Part shown: piece by piece, positions 45,313-53,870 of the stretch
Layout: every line of letters starts with the position of its first letter
How positions within the stretch are numbered: the first letter of the stretch is position 1
Assembly: GCA_016699735.1 (NCBI GenBank)
Contig: CP065008.1
Location: forward strand, 1,922,001-1,986,000
Direction: 5' to 3'
DNA: 64,000 nt
From: Alphaproteobacteria bacterium
GTDB lineage: Bacteria > Pseudomonadota > Alphaproteobacteria > Micavibrionales > Micavibrionaceae
Position numbers and translations under genes: made by a program
The notes under the pieces: generated by a model
Databases searched by the model: none
Told to the model about the DNA's origin: nothing
What the model saw: the letters and a program-made list of their open reading frames with translations, nothing else

Positions 45313-46893
45313 TCACGATTTCGTCGCCGTAAATTTAATATCGGGATTCTTGTCCTGCGCGTCATTGAGATGCCAGGCATTCCGCGCCATGAACACCGGA
45401 TCGCCGTCATGATCGTTGGCCACCGCGCTCCGGTGGGAATCGATGAACGTTTTAAGCTTCAGCGCGTCCGCACTCGTGATCCAACGCGCCGTGTAAAGGC
45501 TGGTCTCCTCGAATTTGACGGGAATATTGTACTCCGTGCGGATACGGTCTTTCAAAACATCGAACTGCAGCGGCCCGACGACGCCGACAATCCAGTCGGG
45601 ATCGCTGTAGGGCTTGAAAATCCGCGCCGCGCCCTCCTCCGCCAACTGCTCCAGCGCCTTGCCCAGATGCTTGGCCTTCAGCGGATCTTCCGCCCGCGCC
45701 CGCTGCATCAGCTCCGGCGCGAAGCTTGGAATCCCGGTAAACACAAGTTCCTCGCCTTCCGTCAGCGCATCCCCGATCCGTAACCCCCCGTAATTCGGCA
45801 GGCCGATGATATCGCCCGGATAGGCTTCTTCCGCCACTTCGCGGTCCTGCGCCAGGAACATCAGCGGCGAATGAATCGTAAGCTGCTTGCCGCTGCGCGC
45901 ATGATAAAGCTTCATGCCCTTCTTGAACTTGCCCGAACACAGCCGCGTGAACGCGATCCGGTCGCGGTGCTTCGGATCCATATTCGCCTGAATCTTGAAG
46001 ACAAAACCCGTAACCTTGGTTTCTTCCGGCTCCACCTTGCGGGTTTTAGTGGGAAGCGCCCGCGGCGAAGGCGCATATTTTTTCAAACCCTGCAGCAATT
46101 CCCGCACCCCGAAATTATTGACCGCGCTGCCGAAAAACACCGGCGACATATGCCCGGCCAGATAGCTTTCAGGATCGAATTCGGGGCACAGCCCCCGCGC
46201 CATCGCCACTTCCTCACGCAAGGCTCCCGCCTGCTCGGGCCTTAACATTTGGTCGATCTTCGGATCATCCAGCCCCTGGCACTTCACGCCCTCAATAAGC
46301 GCCTCGCCCTTGGTCCGGTCGAACAGAACAAGCCCGTCATTCATGAGGTCGTAGCACCCGCGGAAATCCCGCCCCATCCCGATCGGCCAGCTCGCGGGCG
46401 TAACTTCAAGCGCCAGCTTCTGCTCCACCTCATCCATCAGGTCGAACGGCGGTTGCCCGTCGCGGTCCATCTTGTTCACAAACGTGATAATCGGAATATC
46501 CCGCATCCGACAGACTTCAAACAGTTTCAGCGTCTGCGTCTCGATTCCCTTCGCGCAGTCCAGCACCATCACCGCGCTGTCCACGGCGGTCAGAGTCCTG
46601 TAGGTATCCTCCGAGAAATCCTCGTGCCCCGGCGTGTCCAGAAGGTTGAAGGTAATCCCGTCATAATCGAACGTCATAACAGAGGACGCCACGGAAATCC
46701 CGCGCTCCTGCTCTACCTTCATCCAGTCCGAACGCGCCCGACGGCGGTCCCCCTTCGCCTTGACCATGCCCGCAAGCTGGATCGCCCCGCCGAACAGCAA
46801 CAGCTTTTCGGTCAGCGTCGTCTTCCCCGCATCGGGGTGCGCGATGATGGCAAACGTGCGCCGCTTCTGGATGTGATCGCTAAAACTCGTCAT
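45313..46893 (-). CDS. prfC: Peptide chain release factor 3
   Basis: 526 aa translational GTPase. G1 IIAHPDAGKTTLTEKL, G3 DTPGHEDFSEDTYRTL, G4 FVNKMDRD. RF3-specific features are the ARSDWMKVEQERGISVASSV and the C-terminal domain ending with HLNDAQDKNPDIKF. RF3 recycles RF1/RF2 after termination. No downstream terminator is evident before the repeat-containing gap. Confidence 0.97.
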   Translation of the reverse strand: MTSFSDHIQKRRTFAIIAHPDAGKTTLTEKLLLFGGAIQLAGMVKAKGDRRRARSDWMKVEQERGISVASSVMTFDYDGITFNLLDTPGHEDFSEDTYRTLTAVDSAVMVLDCAKGIETQTLKLFEVCRMRDIPIITFVNKMDRDGQPPFDLMDEVEQKLALEVTPASWPIGMGRDFRGCYDLMNDGLVLFDRTKGEALIEGVKCQGLDDPKIDQMLRPEQAGALREEVAMARGLCPEFDPESYLAGHMSPVFFGSAVNNFGVRELLQGLKKYAPSPRALPTKTRKVEPEETKVTGFVFKIQANMDPKHRDRIAFTRLCSGKFKKGMKLYHARSGKQLTIHSPLMFLAQDREVAEEAYPGDIIGLPNYGGLRIGDALTEGEELVFTGIPSFAPELMQRARAEDPLKAKHLGKALEQLAEEGAARIFKPYSDPDWIVGVVGPLQFDVLKDRIRTEYNIPVKFEETSLYTARWITSADALKLKTFIDSHRSAVANDHDGDPVFMARNAWHLNDAQDKNPDIKFTATKS

Positions 46894-46907
46894 ATCGTCT
46901 TCATGTT

Positions 46908-46935
46908 AAAAGCGCGGCTCTTTTGAACCGCGCTT
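46908..46935 (-). terminator. Terminator of the entericidin-like gene
   Basis: AAGCGCGG / CCGCGCTT stem with a 10-base loop, reading into TTTT on the minus strand, 23 bases after the stop of the small lipopeptide gene and just before prfC. Confidence 0.7.
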
Positions 46936-46957
46936 CAAAAAAATACACCTACAAAAA

Positions 46958-47086
46958 CTAGAACGTGTCCTGAACTTTTTCTCCGGCATGTTCGATATCG
47001 CGCCCGGCGCCTTCAAAAGTATTCGAACAGCCGCCGACAAATCCGGCCATCGTAAACAAGCACACCATCATCAGAACTTTTTTCAT
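46958..47086 (-). CDS. Entericidin-like small lipoprotein
   Basis: 42 aa, below most gene-finder limits. It opens with MKKVLMMVCLFTMAGFVGGC, a lipoprotein signal with lipobox VGGC, and continues SNTFEGAGRDIEHAGEKVQ, the typical entericidin A/B body. AAGGGAC lies seven bases before ATG. Entericidins are small outer-membrane-targeted lipopeptides; a toxin/antidote role was proposed in E. coli, but in alphaproteobacteria their role is open. It stands alone between prfC and DUF1491. Confidence 0.88.
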   Translation of the reverse strand: MKKVLMMVCLFTMAGFVGGCSNTFEGAGRDIEHAGEKVQDTF

Positions 47087-47122
47087 AGTCGTCCCTTTCC
47101 TTAAAGTTAATAACCAAACGTC

Positions 47123-47479
47123 TCAGAGCGTAATCATCGCCCCTTCAAACGGATTGTCCATCGCCCTGTCCTCGATTTCTATAACCCAGAGATCGGGATC
47201 GCGTTGACAGGTCCGCTGAATATAGGCATCGGCGGCCGTTTCTTCAACCCTTTCTTGCCCCAGCGCATTCATCCACCCCAGAACGCCTTCAAGATCGCGC
47301 TGCTGGACAAGCAGACGGCATTCCCCCGACAGTCCGTTCAGCTTAAGCAGGATGACGCCCGTGTTCCGCTCTCCGCGCTGCCGGATATAATAATAGATGC
47401 CCCGGTCGGCCAAGGGCCGTAATTGCGCGTCGATCCACAAATGCACGGGCAGCCTTGCGTCTTGGGGATCGTCAGGCAT
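47123..47479 (-). CDS. DUF1491 family protein
   Basis: 118 aa. RLPVHLWIDAQLRPLADRGI, VILLKLNGLSGECRLLVQQR and a C-terminal DPDLWVIEIEDRAMDNPFEG match DUF1491, a family found almost only in alphaproteobacteria. Function unknown. It lies five bases downstream of the next small gene on the same strand. Confidence 0.88.
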   Translation of the reverse strand: MPDDPQDARLPVHLWIDAQLRPLADRGIYYYIRQRGERNTGVILLKLNGLSGECRLLVQQRDLEGVLGWMNALGQERVEETAADAYIQRTCQRDPDLWVIEIEDRAMDNPFEGAMITL

Positions 47480-47484
47480 GGCGC

Positions 47485-47709
47485 TTAATGGAAATGCTCA
47501 GCAAAGACCCAGCGCTCGACCGTCAGACCCGCATCCATCTTGGAATCCTCGGGATGATGAAAACGGTAAACGGTTTTGGCCGCATCAAGCGCGACCTGAT
47601 GCGGGCAACCAGCCTTCACCAAACCCGCATAAGCCTTGAGAACCGCCCGCTGACATTTGCAGCGTTCAGGATCGCGTGCTCCATCGAAATGAATATGCTG
47701 ACATGACAT
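47485..47709 (-). CDS. Small Cys/His-rich hypothetical protein
   Basis: 74 aa with Cys at CQHIHF, CKCQ and AGCPH and several His, a pattern that could bind a metal ion. Not recognised. Upstream of the DUF1491 gene by five bases and downstream of fur by 30, so it may be in the same transcript as fur. Confidence 0.65.
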   Translation of the reverse strand: MSCQHIHFDGARDPERCKCQRAVLKAYAGLVKAGCPHQVALDAAKTVYRFHHPEDSKMDAGLTVERWVFAEHFH

Positions 47710-47739
47710 GAAATTAATCCGTCCAGAGCCGCAACCCTG

Positions 47740-48156
47740 TTACTTTTTGCTCTTTCCCTTGACCTTCTTGCCGTAAAGCTCCAGCCTGTGATCGACGAGA
47801 TCGTAGCCCAACTCCCTGGCAATCCTGACTTTCAGACGCTCCAGTTCTTCATTCTGAAACTCGACCACCTCACCTGTCTCCAGATCGACCAGATGGTGAT
47901 GGTGATCCCAGTTCAGTTCGTACCGCGAATACCCCTCCTGAAACTCATGCCGGGTCACGAGATTCATTTCATCCAGCAGGCTCAGGGTACGGTAAACCGT
48001 CGCAATGCTGACCGAAGAATCCAGTTTCTTGGCCCGGTCGTAAACTTCCTCGACGGACGGGTGGTCCTCGGCCGACTTAAGAACCTCAAGAATGGCACGG
48101 CGTTGCCCGGTCATTTTCAATCCGGCCTCGGCACAGCGTTCTTCAAGATCAGACAT
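47740..48156 (-). CDS. fur: Fur-family ferric uptake regulator
   Basis: 138 aa from ATG 48156; AAAGGAT lies eight bases upstream, so the much longer open frame to 48279 is rejected. A winged HTH (to about residue 85, with TGQRRAILEVL and SIATVYRTLSLLDEM) is followed by a dimerisation part with DHHHHLVDLETGEVVEF, a metal-site signature of Fur. No heme-binding Irr motif is seen. Fur represses iron uptake with Fe(II); in some alphaproteobacteria the closest homologue (Mur) senses manganese. The end is Lys-rich. Confidence 0.92.
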   Translation of the reverse strand: MSDLEERCAEAGLKMTGQRRAILEVLKSAEDHPSVEEVYDRAKKLDSSVSIATVYRTLSLLDEMNLVTRHEFQEGYSRYELNWDHHHHLVDLETGEVVEFQNEELERLKVRIARELGYDLVDHRLELYGKKVKGKSKK

Positions 48157-48194
48157 AACGTAAATCCTTTGCGTAAATATTCCACAGGCACTTG

Positions 48195-48224
48195 TATTGC
48201 ACAGCAATATGCCTGAAAAATCAA
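48195..48224 (-). promoter_or_regulatory. Candidate fur promoter with overlapping palindrome
   Basis: On the minus strand TTGATT (48224-48219), 17 bases, TGCAAT (48201-48196). A perfect 6-bp inverted repeat TATTGC-ACA-GCAATA (48195-48209) covers the -10, so a repressor bound there would block transcription; autoregulation by Fur is plausible. Confidence 0.55.
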
Positions 48225-48363
48225 ACCCAGTATGCAGGAAAAGAAGGGAGAAAAACAAGACAGAAACAAAAACAACCATAGGTAAATAAAAATCGCTGGA
48301 CTCTTATATTTTTTATGCCAAAATAATTTTTTATACACATATATATTCCAAGGATTGGAAAAC

Positions 48364-48450
48364 ATGTACGCAGCCGGGATTGTTTTTTTTACCTTTGTTT
48401 TATTGTTTATCACGTTCTGGATTTTCTTCCTGCCGGACTCGCAGAGTTGA
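48364..48450 (+). CDS. Possible 28-aa single-helix membrane peptide
   Basis: ATG 48364 opens 28 codons, MYAAGIVFFTFVLLFITFWI then FFLPDSQS, a hydrophobic helix with a short polar C terminus. A GGA lies five bases upstream. It sits in the 309-base gap between divergent fur and the convergent kinase gene. Translation is not proven; AT-rich sequence can produce such peptides by chance. Confidence 0.35.
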   Translation: MYAAGIVFFTFVLLFITFWIFFLPDSQS

Positions 48451-48465
48451 AAATAAAGAACATAA

Positions 48466-50043
48466 CTAGGCCTTTTTCTCTATCGCCTTTACTTCAGCGC
48501 CCTGCTTTTTCGGCTTTTTGACGACGCGGTAATGGGGGAAATTGAGAATGACAATCGTCCCCACCCCCGGTTCGGACTCAATACCGAGCGTTCCGTCGTG
48601 CAACTCCGCCATCGCCTTGGTCAGCGGCAAACCGAGCCCCGTGCCCTGATAACGCAGATCTCGCTTTTCCGGCTTCTCACTGACTTGCCCGAACGGCTCA
48701 AGGGCTTGCCTGATTTTGTGTTTCTCAATCCCGATCCCCTGATCGGAAATCCTGATCTCCAGCCGCCCGTCTTCAAGCAGCCCGGCCCGGACATGAATAA
48801 CCCCGCCATTGGGAGAAAACTTGATCGCGTTGGTCATCAGATTAATAAGCATTTGCCGCACCAGACGGTGATCCGCCCACATCTTCGGCAGCTTGGGCAT
48901 AAGATCGGTCTTGATCTGCGTATCCCCGGAAAAAACCCGCGAGGCCATCATCCGCACAACGGAGCTGATGAGTTCACCGAGATTAATCTCCTCTTCAAAC
49001 AGCTCCAGACGCCCCGCCTCAATCTTGGACATATCGAGGACTTCGTTGATGATTTCCAGAAGATGCTCGGCGCTTAAATGCACATCGCCGAGATATTCCT
49101 TATATTTCGGGCTGCCAAGAGCACCGAAAGTTTCCTTCATCATCATTTCAGAGAAACCGATGATTGCATTCAGGGGTGTTCTCAACTCGTGACTCATATT
49201 CGCCAGAAAAGCCGACTTCGCACGGTTCGCGGAATCCGCCTGCTCCTTGGCATAGCGCAAGGACTGCTCCATCTGCTTACGCAGCGTGATGTCCATGACG
49301 GTGGTCACGAGGAATTTCCGGTTCTGACTGAGTTCCAGGGTCGCGGACGTAAAAAGAACATTGGCGACGCTTCCGTCCTTGCGGATGATCTTCAGTTCTC
49401 CCGAACTGCGAACGCCGACACTGATGAATTTCTTGTGGTTAACCCGCGCCCTCTCCCGGTCGTCATGGGTGACAAGTTCGGAAAACTCGATATTGATCAA
49501 TTCATCGCGGGTCCAGCCATACGTGCGTATGAAACTGTCATTCACCCGCACGACGACCCCCGCAGGATCGGTCACGATAATCCCCACCTCGCTAACCTCG
49601 AAGATTGAGGCCAGAAGCGACATGGCATCATCGCGTTCGCGCTGCAGGATAGAGTGGTCCTTCACATCAAGCTGCCCGAGAAGATCAAGCGCAACAACAT
49701 CGCCCCCCTCATCCAGAACAGGATGAATCCAGAACCCGTACACACGCATCCCGCCGGGAAGAACCGGCAGGCTTTGGATACTGACCGCCTTCTTGCGCGA
49801 AACGCAAACCGCAAAGGATTGAAGGAAATGCCGGGCATTTTCTTCATCGAGAAATTCACGGATATCCTTGCCGACCAGTTGGTCTTCCGTCCGGCCGAAA
49901 TACCTCTGGGCCTGTGAATTGGCCCGCACGACGAGATACTGCCCCTTCTCTGCGGGCTGAACGATAAGCCGCGGCAACGCCATATCCATGAAAAGCGCGT
50001 CAAAGTCGGGAGTGAGAAGGCTGCCCTCGTGGCTGTTTGACAT
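48466..50043 (-). CDS. PAS-domain sensor histidine kinase
   Basis: 525 aa, no membrane helix. Two PAS domains (about residues 20-130 and 145-265) precede a HisKA domain with phospho-accepting His285 in MSHELRTPLNAIIGFSEMM, and a HATPase domain with NAIKFS, ISDQGIGIE and GTGLGLPLTKAMAEL. No receiver domain is fused. It is 21 bases downstream of a degenerate-GGDEF gene, so the two proteins probably act in one signalling path. The partner response regulator is not in the window. Confidence 0.93.
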   Translation of the reverse strand: MSNSHEGSLLTPDFDALFMDMALPRLIVQPAEKGQYLVVRANSQAQRYFGRTEDQLVGKDIREFLDEENARHFLQSFAVCVSRKKAVSIQSLPVLPGGMRVYGFWIHPVLDEGGDVVALDLLGQLDVKDHSILQRERDDAMSLLASIFEVSEVGIIVTDPAGVVVRVNDSFIRTYGWTRDELINIEFSELVTHDDRERARVNHKKFISVGVRSSGELKIIRKDGSVANVLFTSATLELSQNRKFLVTTVMDITLRKQMEQSLRYAKEQADSANRAKSAFLANMSHELRTPLNAIIGFSEMMMKETFGALGSPKYKEYLGDVHLSAEHLLEIINEVLDMSKIEAGRLELFEEEINLGELISSVVRMMASRVFSGDTQIKTDLMPKLPKMWADHRLVRQMLINLMTNAIKFSPNGGVIHVRAGLLEDGRLEIRISDQGIGIEKHKIRQALEPFGQVSEKPEKRDLRYQGTGLGLPLTKAMAELHDGTLGIESEPGVGTIVILNFPHYRVVKKPKKQGAEVKAIEKKA

Positions 50044-50064
50044 ATCCGGGCGTCTTTCAGTGGG

Positions 50065-50979
50065 TTATTGCTTGGCTGTATCCTGAACGTAACGCTGCAG
50101 CGGACTGATTTCATAATACTCAAGGACGGAATCGGGATGGCGGTTGGAGCTATGCAGATCGTTCTTCAGATTCTTGAGCAAATCGCGGATATCGTCGCCC
50201 TGTACGGGCTGCGCGATACAGCAGGACATACTGAGCGGAATCTCTTCCGTTCCGAGTTTGACCAGAATATTCCGGCGCTCAAGCTCCTTGCGGAGACGGT
50301 CCAGCGCAGACACGCCGCCCGCCATATCCGCCTGCTTGAGGCTGAGAACAAACTCATAATTCCCCATATAGTAGGCATCGTCGAAAGAGCGAACGCTGAG
50401 CTTGATAAGATCGGCAACCGCCTTGATGAAAAGATTGCGCTGGGTCTCGGTATAATACTGTTCGATCCGCTCCACATTGTCGATCCGCCCGAAGGCAATG
50501 CAGAAATGCTTTCCGCGGCGCGAAAGACGGTGCAATTCCCGCTCGACATCCTGGAAAAGCACCTTCGGGCTCCGCAGGCCGGTGAAAGGATCGTAACCCG
50601 TACCGTCCAGCAGGAAATCCCGCTCCAGCCGACGCAGGCGCTGCATGAATTCCTCGTAGATATTGACGAAGGTCTGAAACGCCTCGAAATCCGGCTTGAC
50701 CTGAACCTCTTTCACTTCGATGAGAAGCTTGTCGGCCGCCTTCATCATGTCCTTGTGCATGGCGGCCAGTTTTTCGAGAAGCTCCTCCTGGACGATACCG
50801 TCCTGACGGGTATTCTTGACCCATTCCGCGAAAGAAACGGGCTTTTCAACGGCCAGAACCTTCCCCTTCATCTCAAAATAGAAGAGGTTCTGCACCAGCG
50901 CGTCAAACCACTCCGTCTGATCGCCGATCACCGGAAGGAGGGACCGCCAGCGCTGCTCTTGTTTCTCGTCTCTGGACAT
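50065..50979 (-). CDS. Degenerate GGDEF-domain protein
   Basis: 304 aa from ATG 50979 (an AAGAAG lies upstream); the open frame extends to 51030. A helical N-terminal sensor-like part (to about residue 145) is followed by a diguanylate-cyclase-like domain: GYDPFTGLRSPKVLFQDVE, HFCIAFGRIDNVERIEQYY and the signature site reading YYMGNYEFVLSL where GGDEF is expected. Loss of GG/D suggests no cyclase activity; it may bind c-di-GMP or act only as a regulator. Co-located with a histidine kinase. Confidence 0.8.
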   Translation of the reverse strand: MSRDEKQEQRWRSLLPVIGDQTEWFDALVQNLFYFEMKGKVLAVEKPVSFAEWVKNTRQDGIVQEELLEKLAAMHKDMMKAADKLLIEVKEVQVKPDFEAFQTFVNIYEEFMQRLRRLERDFLLDGTGYDPFTGLRSPKVLFQDVERELHRLSRRGKHFCIAFGRIDNVERIEQYYTETQRNLFIKAVADLIKLSVRSFDDAYYMGNYEFVLSLKQADMAGGVSALDRLRKELERRNILVKLGTEEIPLSMSCCIAQPVQGDDIRDLLKNLKNDLHSSNRHPDSVLEYYEISPLQRYVQDTAKQ

Positions 50980-51088
50980 GGTTCGGACTTCTTGAAATTC
51001 TTGCCTGCTCACCCCACAAAAATACAGCAAAATGCTTAAATTCGGTTAAAGAATATCCCCGCAGGCAAAATATTTCAAAAACAGCCCG

Positions 51089-52279
51089 TTAACCGCCCAT
51101 CCAGACCTTTTCCAGCGCATCCAGACTCCCCTTTGGGATAGCCTCTCGCACCTCCCGCATCAGGCGGTTAAGGGTCGCCACATTGTGTTGGGCGAGGATC
51201 TGGGACGCCAGATTTTCCTGCGCCTTCAGAAGGTGATGCAGGTAAGCCTTGGAAAACTGGGAGGAACTCGGCAGACCAAGGCTCTCGTCAAGCGGCGTCG
51301 GATCGTCCCGGTACCGGGCGTTTTTAAGATTGATCGTCTCGCCTTTCGCCCCACGCATGAAAACCGTGCCATGCCGCGCCAGACGGGTGGGAATGACGCA
51401 ATCGAACGTGTCGATCCCCATCCGCACGAAGGTAAAAATATCCTTGATGCGCCCGATCCCCAGAAAATGAACGGGGCGCAAGGGGTGGATAAAGGGCGCG
51501 CTCCCCTGAACGATATCGGCCATTTCCTCATCCGAACCGCCAAGACAGCCGCCAATCGCCGTTCCGAAAAACGGCCGATCCGCAGTGTATTCCGCGCTGA
51601 TCCGCCGCAAATCCTTGTAGACGCCGCCCTGAACAATGCCGTAAACCGCCTGTCGGCTACTGTGGGTCCGTGCAAATTGCGCGAGGCAGCGGTCCCCCCA
51701 GCGCAGGCTCATTTCCATCGACCGCGCCGTGTAGTCCTTATCGACATGATAGGGCGTGCATTCATCGAATTGCATCAGCAAATCCGCGCCCAGTTGCCGC
51801 TGGATATCCATGGCGCTTTCGGGCTTCAGCTTGATTTTTTTCCCGTCGGTGTAGGAACGGAAAACGCAGCCCTCTTCCGAAATCTCCAGCAGGTTGCGGA
51901 AGGCATCGCGTCCCTTCCCGCTGCGCCCCTTGATCTCGTTGGCCATCGTCCCCTCGCCCAGCGAGAACACCTGAAACCCGCCGCTATCCGTCAGCATCGG
52001 CCCGTCCCAGTTCATGAAGCGGTGCAGCCCGCCCATTTTCTCGATCAGGTCGGCCCCCGGCTGCAGCATCAGGTGGTAGGTATTCGAAAGAATGATATCC
52101 GTGCGCGCCTCGCGGAGCTGCGCCGGGGACAGATTTTTGACCGTGGCCTTCGTGCCGCAGAAAATATAATTCGGCGTCTCAATCGTCCCGTGCGGCGTCG
52201 TCAGGCGCCCGACCCGAGCGGCGGATGCCGGATCACGCGCAGCGATGGTAAAATCGAAACCAGGATAATCGAGGTTCAT
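51089..52279 (-). CDS. tgt: Queuine/preQ1 tRNA-ribosyltransferase lacking zinc cysteines
   Basis: 396 aa from ATG 52279; an upstream GTG at 52312 falls inside the rpmB terminator and is less likely. Catalytic parts are intact: MLTDSGGFQVFSL with one Asp, FGTAIGGCLGG, and GIDTFDCVIPTR with the nucleophile Asp. The zinc site is not: in the usual position of CxCxxC the protein reads PLDESLGLPSSSQFSKAYLHHL, so all three Cys are replaced while the following His block is kept. The family normally swaps G34 for preQ1 in tRNA. Whether this protein still does is an open point. Confidence 0.85.
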   Translation of the reverse strand: MNLDYPGFDFTIAARDPASAARVGRLTTPHGTIETPNYIFCGTKATVKNLSPAQLREARTDIILSNTYHLMLQPGADLIEKMGGLHRFMNWDGPMLTDSGGFQVFSLGEGTMANEIKGRSGKGRDAFRNLLEISEEGCVFRSYTDGKKIKLKPESAMDIQRQLGADLLMQFDECTPYHVDKDYTARSMEMSLRWGDRCLAQFARTHSSRQAVYGIVQGGVYKDLRRISAEYTADRPFFGTAIGGCLGGSDEEMADIVQGSAPFIHPLRPVHFLGIGRIKDIFTFVRMGIDTFDCVIPTRLARHGTVFMRGAKGETINLKNARYRDDPTPLDESLGLPSSSQFSKAYLHHLLKAQENLASQILAQHNVATLNRLMREVREAIPKGSLDALEKVWMGG

Positions 52280-52291
52280 GGGTGCGCCGTT

Positions 52292-52322
52292 CTCTAAAAC
52301 AAAAACCCGCACCTGGCGGGTT
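52292..52322 (-). terminator. rpmB terminator
   Basis: On the minus strand AACCCGC-CAGGT-GCGGGTT followed by TTTGTTTT, 29 bases after the rpmB stop. It lies right before the tgt start. Confidence 0.88.
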
Positions 52323-52350
52323 GATGCAAAATCTGTGCGATATATAGCGC

Positions 52351-52647
52351 CTAGGCAGCAACCTTGGCCGCAAGAGCCTTCTCGACTTCCGCTTTCACGG
52401 GCCGCAAGGCAGGGTCCAGCTTGGTGGGAGCGGTCTGCGCCAGATAGGAATCAAGCCCGCCCATATGCTCAACGGTGCGAAGACCGTGAACGCTGACCCG
52501 CAGCTTCACCCAGCGGCTCAGCGCCTCGCTGAACAGGCTGACTTCCTGAATATTCGGCAAAAAACGGTGTTTGGTCTTGTTTTGCGCGTGGGACACACGG
52601 TGCCCGGTCTGTGCGCCTTTTCCTGTAATCATGCAACGACGGCTCAT
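52351..52647 (-). CDS. rpmB: 50S ribosomal protein L28
   Basis: 98 aa from ATG 52647 with AAGGA nine bases upstream. SRRCMITGKGAQTGHRVSHA and TKHRFLPNIQ are the L28 signatures; the C-terminal extension after GLRTVEHMGG is common in alphaproteobacteria. L28 binds 23S rRNA near the exit site. It is a single-gene unit with its own terminator. Confidence 0.97.
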   Translation of the reverse strand: MSRRCMITGKGAQTGHRVSHAQNKTKHRFLPNIQEVSLFSEALSRWVKLRVSVHGLRTVEHMGGLDSYLAQTAPTKLDPALRPVKAEVEKALAAKVAA

Positions 52648-52742
52648 GGCCAAAATCCTTATTCTTTGTAATCATCCCTTAATCGGTGGCAAAAAATAGT
52701 CGAACTCGTCCGGTAAAGTCAAGCTTCTGATGTAAAAACCCC

Positions 52743-53771
52743 TCAAAACATCTTGCCGGAGAAGAAATAGGCTCCGCCCAAGGCAGCCAAAAACAGCAGA
52801 TGCGCCATGAAATTGATGTAAATCCCCCTTCGCAGATGTTTGTGATCGAGCCGCGCCGAGGCTTTCTCCGGCCCGACCCATGAATTTTTCAGCACAGTCC
52901 CCGATAAATCCTGCACCGGCCCGCCGATCATGATCTCCAGCGGCCACGCCAGCGCCGTCAAAGCCGCGCCGCCCTGCTCGTAAGGTGCCTTGTTCTTCAC
53001 CGCCCACCACGCCCTCAGACTCTGGGAAAGCCGCGCCGTCGGCGTCATCGCCGCAGCCGCCGCGAACAGGAATCCGCTGAGGTAAGAGGGAACAAACCCC
53101 ATTAGCTTTTCAAGCTCCAGCGGCACGGTCCCGAACCCGGATGTATGACCACACTTGCCAAACCGCCACGCAAAAGCGGACAGCACGCTGTAAACGGCCA
53201 GAAGCGGGAGTCCGCCGATAAGATACCAGAACACGGGCGCCACCATCCCCTTATCAAACGAGACGGCGGCAAAGCCCATACCCGCCCGCGTGATCCCGAA
53301 ATCATCCGTGCTGTTGAGATTAAGCCGCGTCGAGCGCGACAGCCCGTAAAACGCGCCCTGCGCCGATCCCTGCTGCTCCATCGCGAAATAAAGCCGGAGC
53401 AGGACGAACCACACCGAGCCGGAGGTAAAGGACAGCGTCAGAAAAAGAATTTCCACCGCCCCGTAATCGTTAAGTCCCTCACCAATCTGAACCGCGAGTC
53501 GACCCGTCATGAAGGCAATCAGAAGGGCGAAAGCGCTCAGAAGAAAACCGCGGAAAATCAGCGCACCGCGATTCCGACCGGCCTTGTCCAACCGATCCCC
53601 GAAACGACCGAAAACCCCGTCGTAAAACAGCCAGAAAAACGGATAGGCGTTTCCGCGCAATGGCCCGGTCACCATACCCACAACCATAGTTATGACAATG
53701 GATAGAATTACAACCGGAATCCGGTCCGGGTCTATCAAAAGCACATTCAGTTGTGTTAAAGTCTCATTCAT
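52743..53771 (-). CDS. Divergent CobD/CbiB-like membrane protein
   Basis: 342 aa with six or more membrane helices. The CbiB-type segment DKGMVAPVFWYLIGGLPLLAVY is present, with PVVILSIVITMVVGMVTGP at the start and the C-terminal LSQSLRAWWAVKN. The following NTLDSMVGY-type motif of typical CbiB is not seen, and the opening HP motif is changed. CbiB makes adenosylcobinamide-phosphate in the B12 pathway; no other cob gene is nearby, so this may be a paralogue with a changed role. Confidence 0.72.
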   Translation of the reverse strand: MNETLTQLNVLLIDPDRIPVVILSIVITMVVGMVTGPLRGNAYPFFWLFYDGVFGRFGDRLDKAGRNRGALIFRGFLLSAFALLIAFMTGRLAVQIGEGLNDYGAVEILFLTLSFTSGSVWFVLLRLYFAMEQQGSAQGAFYGLSRSTRLNLNSTDDFGITRAGMGFAAVSFDKGMVAPVFWYLIGGLPLLAVYSVLSAFAWRFGKCGHTSGFGTVPLELEKLMGFVPSYLSGFLFAAAAAMTPTARLSQSLRAWWAVKNKAPYEQGGAALTALAWPLEIMIGGPVQDLSGTVLKNSWVGPEKASARLDHKHLRRGIYINFMAHLLFLAALGGAYFFSGKMF

Positions 53772-53870
53772 AGTATAATGAAAATGTGTGGGAGAGCGGC
53801 TCTAGCCCTTGTTTTCCGTATAATTTGACAAGTATTCTACAGCCGATTCCCGGAGCATGAAAGAGGGACG

